A stretch of 64,000 bases of DNA, from assembly GCF_947623445.1 (NCBI RefSeq), contig NC_135241.1, positions 21,516,501 through 21,580,500 of the forward strand. Direction: 5' to 3'. Shown here one piece after another: positions 39,901-50,405 of this stretch. The notes under the pieces were generated by a model that made no database searches, was not told the DNA's origin, and worked only from the letters and a program-made list of their open reading frames with translations. Positions within the stretch are counted from its first letter, which is position 1, and every line of letters starts with the position of its first letter. A program made the position numbers and the translations under genes. This DNA comes from Clavelina lepadiformis. Lineage: Eukaryota; Chordata; Ascidiacea; Aplousobranchia; Clavelinidae.

Positions 39901-42781
39901 GTAACATCATCTCATTATCCTCTGTATGGGTCCACCACCGGCTTAGATGAAGAAGAGGAACCTTGTAGTTCTGTAACTCTTCCGACAGTATCTAAGCCTT
40001 TAACCTTAATCAAGGAACCATTAATAACATTGGAGTTCGAAGAGGAACCAAACCAAGAAGTGAAACTCGTTGGGAATGATGAAGACGCAAATATCGGCAG
40101 CAGTTTTTTGAGTGAAAACAAGGACCAGATAATCACAGATTACAAGCTTCAGCTGAAGGAAAGCTTGAATTATCTTTTAGATACAGCCGGTTATCACCTC
40201 CCTAGTTGGACAAAGTGGTTGGCGTGGGGGGCCGTCCTAGTGCACTGGCTAGCAAGCTCCATTTTAACAGCTTTATATGGTTTGCAGGTAAATATTAATG
40301 CATTTTTAAGTAATAACGATATGAATTATTTGGTTAGTCACAGGTACTGTAGTTGCAGTTTTTTATGCAACCAGTTTATATCTGAGTATTGATCAGTTTG
40401 CTTTCACCCTTAAACTCACCGTAATGATGTCACTAAATTTTTACATTATTAACTTTTACTAGTTTGGTAACGAGAAGTTTCTTCACTGGCTGCTGACTTT
40501 CGCACTGTCCATGGTTCAGAACATGTTCATCATGACTCCATTACGGATGGTGTTTGTTGCCATATTGGGAGCATTCACTCATGGTGGAAAAGTTCAAATT
40601 GAAGACTGGATTGGATTCAGGGAGAGATGGGCGAGAGAAGAGGCCGTTGCAAGGTGGCAGAGGATGCAGGAAGAATATAATGATCGAGTTTTTGTGGACG
40701 CAACTTCCCGACTGGATGTTAAAGCTTACAAGATCCATCCTTTGGCATCTCTTCGTATGATCGAGATTCGGAAGTTGCCGTGGTGTTACAGGGAACCGAC
40801 TTTCGATGAGTTGGAGAAAGCTGGACAGTTGAGGCTCACTGTTGCCCAAGTTCGGAGGTTTTGGTGGGAGGCTGTGTCTTGGATTCTTATGATGTTCTTC
40901 CTCACTTTCCTGGTCTTCATCCAGCGTGATTCAAGGCTGGTTGCTCTGGAGCAGGAAGTAAGATCCAACTTTGTCAACGAATTCGACTCCATACAGACGT
41001 ACAATGATGTGTTCGACTTTCTGGAACATTCTCTCACTCCTTCTTTGTACAAGAAATTTGAAGAAACTGATTCGGAACAGTTTCATCTTCTCGGAGCTTT
41101 CCGTCTTCGTCAGCACCGCCTGATGCCCACCGAGTGTCCATCTTCGATCATGTCATCAAGTAGGAAATGTAAAAAACATGACGGCGATCCATTTTTGTCA
41201 TCTAGCTATGACGTTGCCAGTTACCTTCCAAACTGGAAGGTCCATGACACGAATTCGTCACTAATTGACGACGTCAACGATTACATGCGATCAAATCCGT
41301 GGGAGTACTCGCAGCAGAAATATTACTTGGATACCGGTTACCCGTTGGGGAATTCCCTTAGGCGCTCATACTACCCCACAGGTGGGTACATGATCGACCT
41401 GGGTTATAGTTCAGAGGAAGTAACTGCCGTGATAAAGGGATTGAGAAATACGCAATGGATCAACCGGGATTCCGCCGCCGTTTTCGTCGATTTTTCAATT
41501 TTAAATCCGCAACTAAACTTGCTCACCAGCGTATCACTGGTCGTTGAAATATTGGCTCAAAGTGGATTTAACCATTACCACGATATAAATAGCTACAGGC
41601 CTCCGTATCTGTACAAAATGAGCGATGTCGGCGTGGCTTTGGTTCAGCTTCTGCACTTCGTCATCAACGGATTTCTCATCGCCGATCTTGTAAGTCAGTG
41701 CAAAAACTTGAGATGGAAAAGGAAAGCGGTCCTTAACTTCTTACTAGATGTTTGGAACGCTCTTACTATTATCACAGTCTTGTTATCACTGGCTGTGTAT
41801 GTATTGTTTACCTTGCATGTTGTCAGTGCGTTTGTGATGTCACAAAGTCATCGTCAGGACCGATCCAGATTCTCTCCCTTCTTTGTCCCAGCAAGATATT
41901 CCAGGACCTATTTTTTCCTCCTGGCATTCCTAACTTTCTTCAGTTACATCCGCGTCTTGAAATTATTCCGTGGCAGCCACATCGTTTCTGTTATGCTGGA
42001 CGCTTTGCACCATGCGTTTCACGAATTAATCGGCGTGACTTTTGTGACAGTTGTCGCTGTCCTCGCGTTCGGCCACGCCGCAAATTACATCTTTGGTACC
42101 CGTAAAGGCCCGTTTCGAAATGTCATGGCATCGGCGGAAACTCTTTATAGTTTGGTCGCCGGACTGGACGCCACTCATCCCGAACAAGGTGTCCACAGTG
42201 ACATCTTGTGGGCATTTTTCTTCGCTATTTTTATGATAGTCGCTGTTTCAGTCTTTGTTAATCTTCACGCTGCTGTCATGGAGATAGCCTACCGGGACAT
42301 TCACCGCTCTAGGCGTGAGCACAGGGAATATCCGGTCGAATCTCTTGCTCTTGTCTGGCTGTACGAGCAGGTCTTGTTGCTACTCGGTTTAACCACTTCT
42401 GCTTTCAAAAGAAAGCTAAAAAAGGTATTTAAAAGTTTCACCGCCTTAACCTCAATTTTTTGGTAGGACTTTATTGCACCAGTCATCTTTCTTACAGGCG
42501 TAGTCAGTAATCACAGTTTTTATGTTAATTTTTTTATCATTCAGGGGAGGTATTTGACTTCAAACAATTCAACGTCAGATGTTACATTTCATTCGGTGAA
42601 CGAAAATAGAGACCAAACTTCTCAAACCAATTCCAGAAAATATGAAGCCGAAAGCCCATCGCCCCCTCCGAAACCCCCGTTAGTGAGAGCTCTTCAAGGA
42701 CTAATAGAAAGACACGAAAAACGAACCAAGTTCAATCACATAACAGACCTACTAGAAAAGAGAATAAAAAGGTTTACGTAA
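27999..42781 (+). CDS. Polycystin-1/PKDREJ-family receptor-channel
   Basis: Twenty-one exons in phase, about 2690 aa: 27999-28044, 28450-29165, 31362-31641, 31820-32023, 32128-32313, 32418-32648, 32765-32937, 33081-33204, 33332-33568, 33796-33948, 34104-34211, 34401-35764, 36569-36715, 37594-37754, 37929-38221, 38377-38620, 38741-38962, 39170-39634, 39768-40287, 40463-42424, 42545-42781. Exon 1 is a signal peptide. Exons 2–6 encode an unassigned ectodomain, exons 7–12 a REJ-like module (PSTGLC…SGVAM motif) and GAIN region, exon 13 the GPS, exon 14 the first TM, exons 15–16 a PLAT domain (ends NPAWYLERVAVYDLQ), and exon 17 the next TM. Exons 18–19 hold a long cytoplasmic loop and a TM, and exon 20 the polycystin extracellular domain and channel TMs. 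No PKD or LRR repeats were seen. Such proteins act in cilia or sperm as receptor-channel subunits. The GPS lacks its cleavage triplet. Intron 3 is GC–AG. PKD1L1/L2/L3 are alternatives to PKDREJ. Confidence 0.9.
29595..29945. mobile_element. hAT MITE with 8-bp target duplication
   Basis: Located in intron 2 of the polycystin gene. Ends are inverted (CAGGGTTGCCAT … GGCAACCCTG), and ACTATAGG is duplicated exactly at 29587–29594 and 29946–29953. The interior carries seven copies of TCCTTATTT at roughly 20-bp spacing and a run of 18 T. No transposase. The left end recurs at 63985–64000. Confidence 0.88.
30287..30565 (+). pseudogene. Transposon-associated protein fragment
   Basis: A 92-codon frame in intron 2 of the polycystin gene. 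Its pattern TLKSEGKKRY.EKL … DPY-like … W.N..Y.DIYDHLI resembles a small N-terminal domain seen in repetitive invertebrate proteins that often carry YqaJ-type nucleases. It stands alone without the rest of such a protein, so it is probably a decayed mobile-element fragment. The family call is from memory of the pattern only. Confidence 0.3.
30832..31027. repeat. Degenerate ~123-bp spaced repeat pair
   Basis: Segments 30832–30902 and 30955–31027 share TTTTCCAA…TTAACT.AAAACTAAT.TC.TC.GA.CCAAA.T…ACTT.TAATGA.TAA. A third diverged copy, beginning TTTTTTCCAAA, lies near 29398–29470. These are non-coding intron repeats, possibly the body of the SINE whose tRNA-like head follows. Confidence 0.45.
31073..31147 (-). 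repeat. tRNA-derived SINE head or tRNA pseudogene
   Basis: On the minus strand a 75-base segment opens AGCAA and closes TTGCT (acceptor-stem pairing). It carries an A-box-like TAGTGGTTAACG and a B-box-like GGTTTGAATC at the expected spacing. The anticodon arm is irregular and the stems have mismatches, so a functional tRNA is unlikely. It lies in intron 2 of the polycystin gene. Confidence 0.45.
35872..36514. mobile_element. Foldback/MITE element in polycystin intron 12
   Basis: Long inverted ends: left AGGGATCACGAGAAGTGACC, right the complement of AGGGTTCCACGACATATGACC. Both continue with closely matching copies of GAACAAACTCACCGG…GACAACTG. CTCTTT is duplicated at 35866–35871 and 36515–36520. 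The arms also contain repeated short units (ACCGGCGACAA / TTGTTCGCGGTCAATTT). No coding content, and superfamily not assigned. Confidence 0.75.
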
Positions 42782-43721
42782 CTGGGTTATTTATAAACAG
42801 TCGTTGCGTTCGCCAATCAGGCCGGTATTTTCACATCTTTGAAGGTTATCTATCTGCCGGCTTCCTTGCGTGCTCTGCAATGAACGCAATGTCTGGGCCT
42901 CGTCTTTCAAGCTGTCAGAGATTAGGCGTTGCATACGAGCCAGAAAGTTTGAATCAGTTTGTATTAAAGGGGAACTTTAGACATAAAGGAAGCGAACTTG
43001 TTGCATAAATAACTTTCAGGAAATAACGATTTTTACTGCGACAAGTACATACTGAAAGAAGCTAGAGTTGTCGTAGAATATGAAAATTAGTGCGCATACG
43101 ATTAATGGTCGACCAGAAAGTTACTTGCAAAGCAAATCTGCACATTACAAAGTAACGTGAAAGCTGTTTTATGTCAGTGTCGTCGACTACATAAAAATTA
43201 CAAATAATTTCAAATGCCCAACAGAGAGAGCTGTTTGCATGAGGTTGACGCCTTGCCGCCACACAAGTAGGCTTGACATTTTCTTTAATCGGCCATAAAG
43301 CATTATTTTCTGAAGCTCACATTTACGCACCGGCTAGATTAGATTGATGAGCTTTCGATAGGGTGATAAATATGATCGTAGCAGGCACAAACAGACGTAG
43401 CTACGTCGTTTATATGCCAACGATTGCGTCGCTGATGTTTGAACTTACGCACAACTAGAAAGCGTGTTTGATTTACGACGATTTCCCAAGGGTGAAGGCA
43501 TGGTGAACTTTATCAGCTGTCAAGCAAAGTGCCGGTTGGTATGCGTTAACTATTTCAACCACATATTTTAGTTCATATTAAACAACGAAAGCGTAGCTGA
43601 AGTTGTAATTAAATTCCATTCAAATCATTCAGAGAATTTTTAGAAAAGTAGGCTAAGTTATTTCAAGTCGGTTTCTACAAAGTTATAGGCCTGACTTAAG
43701 TGCCATTTTATCGTTTACATC
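42782..43721. other. Intergenic, nothing recognised
   Basis: Lies between the polycystin stop and the TATA box of the CRF-like gene and includes the polycystin 3' UTR. No coding frame or repeat was supported. Confidence 0.45.
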
Positions 43722-43729
43722 TATAAATA
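43722..43729 (+). promoter_or_regulatory. TATA box of the CRF-like peptide gene
   Basis: TATAAATA lies 58 bases before the ATG at 43787, which would give a transcription start near 43752 and a 5' UTR of about 35 bases. The spacing fits a one-exon gene. Confidence 0.5.
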
Positions 43730-43786
43730 ACTGATTTGATTTCTGTGGTAAACAGATAGAATGCGAGATACCGAGTTAAGGTGGTA

Positions 43787-44152
43787 ATGGAACTAAGGAC
43801 GTGGCTGTGCATTGCTTTTGCTTTGCCCGTAGTAGTAGCTCAAGGAAGTGGTCAAAGCCGTGAATTAAGTACCTCATCTTCGCTCAGGAACGGAATTCAG
43901 AACGAGACAACAATGAAGAGCACTCCTCGACTTTACCGAAGGCATTTTACATTAGCTGGAAACAGGTCATGCCAGGATACGGGATGTGGAAAATTATCCA
44001 GGATGCTCTTGAGAAAACCACCTCGCAGAAAGCTAACATCCTTGGACGTTCCGATGGCTCTTCTTTCGCGGATGTTGGAAAAAGCTGAAGCTGAAGATCG
44101 GCAAGCAAGAATAATAAAGAACAGGCAGATGCTGGACAGATTAGGAAGATAA
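43787..44152 (+). CDS. CRF/urocortin/DH44-family neuropeptide precursor
   Basis: A one-exon gene encoding 121 aa. Residues 1–20 form a signal peptide (hydrophobic core IAFALPVVVA). A propeptide with two cysteines (62, 67) follows, then the processing site RRK (80–82). A 37-residue mature peptide (83–119) ends in Leu, and GR before the stop provides an amidation and cleavage signal. The mature part has the CRF-family marks: SLDVP near the N-terminus (as in urocortin 3), a double Leu plus Arg, an amphipathic Glu/Lys/Arg-rich helix, and NRQMLDR-Leu-amide at the end (compare the NR…D pattern of urotensin I and sauvagine). The peptide sits at the C-terminus of the precursor, as in vertebrate CRF genes. 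It would be secreted and act on class B GPCRs in stress or osmotic control. Start: the first ATG in frame, 58 bases after a TATA box. Confidence 0.85.
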   Translation: MELRTWLCIAFALPVVVAQGSGQSRELSTSSSLRNGIQNETTMKSTPRLYRRHFTLAGNRSCQDTGCGKLSRMLLRKPPRRKLTSLDVPMALLSRMLEKAEAEDRQARIIKNRQMLDRLGR

Positions 44153-47100
44153 AACTCACCAGATGATATGCCCGCTTTATAGGTTTATTCCAAAATTCGA
44201 AGTTGCCGGCTCAGAGAAATTGAAGCCATTCCTTTTATTGTATTGTCACGGTTTTAGAAAAGTGCATTATTTTTGTTTTCAAAATAGTCCAACTAAGGTT
44301 TGGTTTGACTGCAAAATTACTTCTTATCTTGGGCGTTTGTAACTTTCCTTTCACCGCATGATATCATGTTTGTGTATAGGCTAGTCTGCAAATGCAATGC
44401 AAATTCATAGGGTTTGGACCTAACAAAACTTTAACACATTTTAAAGGAAAAAACGTCCGTATAGTTAAGCATCGAATAAGGGCAATGACATTTAAAGCGA
44501 CAAAACGCGAAGAACAAATGAAAATCAATTTTTATGTTGCGTTTAATCTCGTGCTCGCTTAAAAGTATTGACGACTTGAACATTCCATTTGTCTGGACGG
44601 GAAGGTTTGTTTACTAACCAGATTTCTTTGCTCTTTCTTTGTTTTTGACCCTCATATGGTGTCAATGGTCGGAAGTGTGTCATGATAAGCTAAAATAAGG
44701 GCAACCTAATCGTAGCAATTCGATCGTATTATTACCAATATTGCCTTTTATGTCTGTTTGCCTTATAAGAGGGATAATTTTAATTAGGAACCTATCTATA
44801 ATTGAGCGTGCAAATGAGCAAATTAATTAGGCAGGGAGCACTAGCTTCCTACGTTAAAAAGTCCGCCGTTATTATTTTCTTGTCTCGAAAATATCACAAT
44901 GATTAAAATTGACCTTCCCTTGACGTCATTATTGTTTTCGTCTGACACCTGGTCATCCCCCGTGCTCTCCGTCGCCACCACGCCGTCGATTATTTTGAAA
45001 CTTTGTTACTTCTTACGTCATAGGAAAAATTGTTATACATGTTTCATCTGATGCATTCTTATACTAATACGAAATGTCATGTTAGGAACTTGGGACCGCA
45101 GAAAAAATGTTGTCACTGCCATTTTCCTATAAAATTGAAGAAATACAAGACACAATTAAACGTTTGTATACTCATAAGAAATGTTTAATATACTCATTAT
45201 AAAGAACGGCATAAAATCATGAAGACGTGTACGCAAAAGCTTCACGCTTTCGATAAACTTCTGTAATCCGGTCATACTGACTTTATAACCAAGTTGAAAA
45301 TTCAAAATACTCACCGTAGGATGGTGCGTACCACTTTAAAACACGTTGTAGGCGTAATTGATGCTCAACACTGACAGGTATCGCATCGTTCGTTTTCACC
45401 GTTGACTGTGGGAAGCAAAGAGTGAGGTGCCGACCTCGTTATAAATTAACAAGGTAAGAAATATTCTCACAGTCCAATAACGAACAGGGAAAAGGCAACA
45501 GGGTCGCCAGCTAGAGTTTAAACAAGGATTGACTGCAAAGATGCTATGACAATGGAAGTTTATAGCAAGGCTGCTAAAACCAGGAAACGTTTACGTTCAC
45601 ACAAATAAAATAAAAATGAAAACGTTGAAAACATACAAGACTATCGATGCTTTTTGGAAGTTGCATCCTCCCACTTGCCCTTTACCTATTCAGTATCTGA
45701 CCCTGTTTAACTGTAGCTTATCGCCTCATATTATAGTAACTTCCTCTATTATTTTTTAAAGGTCTGGTAATTTGGCGTTAAAGTTAACTTACACCATCCT
45801 ACGCAACTATCACGCCATATAGCCTATAAAGACGGGCATTATATGTACGTTGTTCATATCGCATTAGTAATGACTCAATGTGAAAAGTAACCTTCAACTT
45901 AAAGCGTCCGGTATAATAAAATTATTGCTACAGTTTCTTGGCTTTAGTATACTGTATACTGTATTTATTATTTCCAAATAACCGCGGTACCCAAAGCTTT
46001 GCCTCTAAAATTCACAAAGAAACAGGTAAAAAAGGAAAACGAGAAAATACAACAAAACACTTTTCTGGCCGTAAAAAGCAATCCAGTGACATAGTTAATT
46101 GTCATCGCGGCACCAAAAATCAACATTTAGAGGAACTGGGTCTCATTAAAACATTGAAGTCCAACGATATAAAATAAACCGAGAGATTTTTGATCTTATT
46201 CAATATTTTCGCAAAGGATCTTACAATCCCGCCCAGATACCCAATGCCTGACCCATAACCCACATTTGTATAAAGGAACGTTTTGTTGGTAACTGGGCGC
46301 GTTTTGTTTGACGTTGTCCACTTCATCTAGAGGTTCGCCTTTTTGTAATGTCACCTTGGCAAACAAAGGCCTGGATTGAAAATTATCAGAAATATGAAAT
46401 GGGGCAAACAAGATATATCTTTGGTGTTTGCCCAACGCAGTACTGAGGTAACGGCTAGATTAAAGTTAATATAAGTTAGCACGATATCCATTCGACGGTT
46501 TGTACAACAAACCACCAAGATACAATCACAGAAGGATTTAGGCAAAGAAAAAACAATGTTTTCAGGAAAAACCGAAATAGAGTGTAGCAGCCATAGAAAA
46601 CAGCTACATGACAGTATGTGGACCACACAACTGAGCACTTGTTTCAATGTTTGATAAGATGGAGTAAAAATAAGTGGGGTAAGATGAAGTAAAAATAACT
46701 CACTGTATTTTGCAAATGTAAAATGCTTACGTTGCTTATTGACGTATGAGGCTAAGACCCCATACACCCTTCTATAGCCTGCTAAGGCACGTGAAAGGCG
46801 GATAGAGTTGTTTGTTTCATAACTTATGACAAGCTTGGCTGATTCCGTGCGAGGTCAAAAAATGACCTTAAATTATCCGTTGTGTCGCATAGAAGGCTAA
46901 CTTTAATAAAACAATTAGCCAAATTGCTATTATAACCAATCTTAATCGTAACCTAACGATTAAGATTGGTCAAAGTCAAGTCAAGTCAAAAGTTGCATAC
47001 TTTATTGTATCAAATGTTTGCGTTAGATAAGTTTCTTTTCATATGATGAACGCAGTTGGTTATATATGTATATATATATATCTTTACCATTTTATAGGTC

Positions 47101-47377
47101 TAAATACAAAATTTATTAGAGCCACATTTTGTTGAATTACCTATAACATAATATGTTTACCGTAATACTTCTCATTGTGCTAACCGCCATATAAAAACGT
47201 TATCGTATGTGTTTCATTGCCATATTTTCACATGATGTCACAATTTCCTAATTTTTGCCTAAAATGTAGACCCACCTAATTAGATTAAAGTCATGCTGCG
47301 TAATTCGTTTTCAATGACTTTATTATATTGATTTTGATGCTAATTTTATTTGTCCGGGCTCGTTAATGACCCTATGA
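44153..47377. other. Intergenic region of 3.2 kb
   Basis: No gene was recognised. It contains the 3' side of the CRF-like gene, a perfect CRE at 44921–44928, a 15-bp perfect hairpin at 46935–46970 and a short TA-rich microsatellite near 47064–47081. A 138-codon minus-strand frame at 46351–46767 has no recognisable features. Confidence 0.45.
46935..46970. repeat. Perfect 15-bp inverted repeat with 6-base loop
   Basis: ACCAATCTTAATCGT (46935–46949) and its exact complement (46956–46970) flank AACCTA. It is not near a gene end, and the function is unknown. Confidence 0.6.
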
Positions 47378-47719
47378 CAGGGGTCGGCAACCTACGGCCC
47401 GCGGGCCGGATCCGGCCCGCCATGCGAAATCGTCCGGCCCGAGACATATTAATTAGTTATCACAAGAATACGGCCCGCCGTGTCTTATTGAGTTTCAAAC
47501 TGTAGTGTTAGCATTTAGCAATTATAGTATTAATGAAAATTCCGGCCCGCCAAAGAGTTGTACGCTCGACATTTGGCCCGTGACTAGCAAAAGGTTGCCG
47601 ACCCCTGATTTAAGGGTAAGATATTCGCGTTTCAGAAAAGCTGTCCCGGCAGTTACGGCCCGCCAGTATATTTTATTTTATCAAATTGGCCCGCGGCTCA
47701 AAAAGGTTGCCGACCCCTG
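47378..47719. mobile_element. hAT MITE (CGGCCCG type) with 8-bp target duplication
   Basis: The ends are CAGGGGTCGGCAACCT and its inverted counterpart …AGGTTGCCGACCCCTG. CCCTATGA is duplicated exactly at 47370–47377 and 47720–47727. GC-rich CGGCCCGC repeats fill the interior. A second right-end-like GTTGCCGACCCCTG occurs inside, near 47596–47609, suggesting a rearranged or nested copy. Confidence 0.88.
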
Positions 47720-48001
47720 CCCTATGACTTAATATGTTATTGCAAAACAGGATCGCCAATATCGGGCTACGACTTAGCAAACGATTCAACATTTCACTAA
47801 AGAATTTCAGTTGTTATAACTTAGGCCTAATTTGCAATGGACTAGGGCACTAGGCTATATTCTGGTTATATTTTGGGAATAATATGTATCTTATACAGTA
47901 TGTGAGTGTTCTTACGCAAGAGCCATAATCTCCAAAATATTATAATTGTTTTAAACCTTTGCTTTTGTTTTTAGAAAAGCGAAACATTTACCTTTTGAAA
48001 A

Positions 48002-50405
48002 ATGGGCGTAAAGCTTTACCATTTCGGCCTAAGCCCGTTTAGCAGAGCGGTCCAAATGACCCTCACAGCTCTAGGTGTAAAATACAGCATTGAAACAATT
48101 GATTTGATGAAGGGGGAACAGAGAACTGACGAATACAAAAAGATCAATCCTCGTGGGAAAGTACCAGCCCTTGTCGACGGAAAACTGTCACTGGGGGAAA
48201 GGTAAAAGCATAGCAGCCCGTCAAGTGCTGCAACCTAAAATTTCGGTTTTACCTTTTTACCTCTCAGTAATAGTTTGCTTTGTTTAGCCGAGCTATTGCG
48301 TGTTACCTATGTAACAAATACGCGAGTGGGTCGAAGAAGACGCTGTACCCCAGCGCACCAGAACTTAGGGCAAAGGTTGACATGTTGCTCTATGTTGGGG
48401 AGTGGATCGCAGATACAATAGTAGAGTATTTGGTAAGAGCATCTCGTCTACATACACTGTGGCCTGTTACCGTCATCTCAATACATATCACTGAATGAAT
48501 AAAACAATCTAGTCCAGTGTTTCTCAACCCCGAGTCCGCGGACTCATTTGAGTCCGCGTAAGGTTTTTGTGAGTCCGCAAGCCCATTAATTAATTATCGT
48601 ATATAATTAGGCATAGGTCATAATTTTCGTGACGGTTTTTCACCTCAAAAAGTAGGGGTCGCAAGAGATACCTTGATGTGTTGGATATTTCAGAATAGTC
48701 TGACAAAGAAGAGCCTTGCTTATTTCTCTTGTTACGCTGGTGGCAATCCAAATCCTTAATTCTTTTGTTATCTCCTCCTTCCAACTCCTGGCGCTCGAAT
48801 CACCTTCTTTTTTCTCTTTTTTAAAAGGAGTCAGGGCTTTTTTTGTTTCTTCCCAGATATCGGGAATGATGCACAGCTCATGGTTTTTGTGCGTTATATT
48901 GACACAAATGGCTATGAGGAGCAGTTTTTGCTTTGCCGTGCACTTGCCAAAAATACCACTGGAGAACAAATATTTAAGAAAGTGGATTCGTTCTTTAAAG
49001 AACATCAGCTTGAGTGGTCTGACTATGTGTCTGTTTGCGCTGATGGCGCTCCGTCCATGATGGGAAGTAAAAAGGGTTTTAAAAAAGTCGACAGATGTGT
49101 AGAGACAAGTTCAAAATTGCTTCTCTGAGTCAATTTTGGACGAATGTTCTGTCGAAGAAACCTAATCTAACTGACCTCTGCAAACAAACAACAATAGCTC
49201 TTTTGCCTTTTCCGACTACATACTTGTGTGAAGCTGGATTTTCAACTTTGGCTATGGTTAAAACCAAGTACCAGAACCAACTTCAACCGGAAGATGATAT
49301 CAGATGTGCATTAACGACCATAATTCCTGATTTCGACAAATTTGCGAAACAAGTTTAACTTCAAGAACAAGATTTGTAGTGCATCTGTGCCCAATATACA
49401 AATCGCTTCTGCTTTTTTATCTTACTGTTTAGTGTTGAACTAACTTATTTTTGTTCCTATTACCTGAGTCCGCGAATACTTATGCTAATGGGAAAATAGT
49501 CCGTGGGCAAAAAAGGTTGAGAAACACTGATCTAGTCATTAATTTAAAATTTGCCGTCTGAGAAATGGTGGCATTTCATTGCTAAAGCAAGTCATCGGAG
49601 GTTTATTGTGTTGTTTTATTTGAAGTAGACAGTTTTTGAATTGACTAAAATAAATTATTGCTATGACAGTTTAATTCTGAATTTTGGGTTAATAACCGAT
49701 TTTCTTACCAACAAAATTCACCACTTAATAATACGACTTGTTCAGAATATCGCAGGCGTGTTGTTTAGAGGGGAAAAGCCCAAAGATGAGAAACTCGCTG
49801 ACGTCAAATCTTGCCTTCAGTATTTGGAAGATTGTCTTAAAGGCCAAAATTATATCGCCGGGGACAACCTCACGATCGCTGGTAAGTGCTGACTGCTGAG
49901 ACTAATTCAGCTTAGTAAGAGAACAGTTGATTTTGAAAGATCATCATTCTACTGCAGTTGTAATGTCGATACAAAAACCTTTCTGGCTTCAACCCATATT
50001 TGAGGGTGTAGAATTCAAAGCAGTATGTCGTTAGTTTAATCTTTTAAAAAAATTGTAAACAAACAAACAAGTTTGACGAATTTTTTCATATTAAGCTTAA
50101 TTTTGCATTAATAATAGGCTACGTTTTAATACTCCTTCAGCACACGCTTACTTGATACATACTGCTGCTTGCAGCAAAATCACTTTACGTCATTTTATTC
50201 AGATTTCTTTGCGGTCTGTCCTTTGCTTCTTCTTGAAAACGTCGATTTCAACGACTACGATCCCTACCCAAAGTTGAAGAAGTGGATCAACACTATGAAG
50301 AGTTTGAAATACTTCGATGAGATAAATAAGGAGCCGATGAAAATGTTCAAAGCAGCTTTTAACGAAAAGCTCAATCTTCCAGCCGCAAAACAAACCGGGT
50401 TTTAA
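48002..50405 (+). CDS. Glutathione S-transferase (delta/theta-like)
   Basis: Four exons, 48002-48201, 48288-48432, 49746-49881 and 50203-50405, give 227 aa. The thioredoxin-like N-terminal domain starts MGVKLYHFGLSPFSRAV. It has the RGKVPALVDG segment with cis-proline and the glutathione-binding E-S (GESRAIACYL), joined across intron 1. The all-helical C-terminal domain follows, with GDNLTIADF spanning intron 3. The serine near the N-terminus (LSPFSRAV) fits the serine-type catalysis of delta, epsilon and theta classes. It conjugates glutathione to electrophiles in the cytosol. Intron 2 is enlarged by a 1-kb hAT transposon. Length is normal for the family. Confidence 0.94.
48515..49529 (+). 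mobile_element. hAT element with decayed transposase
   Basis: Located in GST intron 2. Its inverted ends are CAGTGTTTCTCAACC and GGTTGAGAAACACTG. ATCTAGTC is duplicated exactly at 48507–48514 and 49530–49537. The interior keeps two transposase pieces on the plus strand: about 48880–49080 (…FLLCRAL…CADGAPSMMG, the catalytic-core region) and about 49095–49358 (…LPFPTTYLCEAGFSTL, the C-terminal dimerisation region). They resemble ZBED5/SCAND3-type hAT transposases. The part between them is missing and the DNA-binding end is absent, so the copy is an internally deleted, non-autonomous element. Subterminal GAGTCCGC repeats are present. Confidence 0.9.
48880..49358 (+). pseudogene. Remnant hAT transposase (two fused pieces)
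   Basis: The core piece and the C-terminal piece lie in different frames and are joined by a deletion near 49080–49100. The first contains the D-G-A-P-S-M motif of ZBED-like transposases, and the second the conserved C-terminal hAT dimerisation pattern (CEAGFS…K…L). It is not functional as it stands. Confidence 0.75.

Noticed and set aside
46351..46767. 138-codon minus-strand open frame
   Set aside because: No domain, odd composition, no splice or promoter context. Treated as chance in AT-rich DNA.
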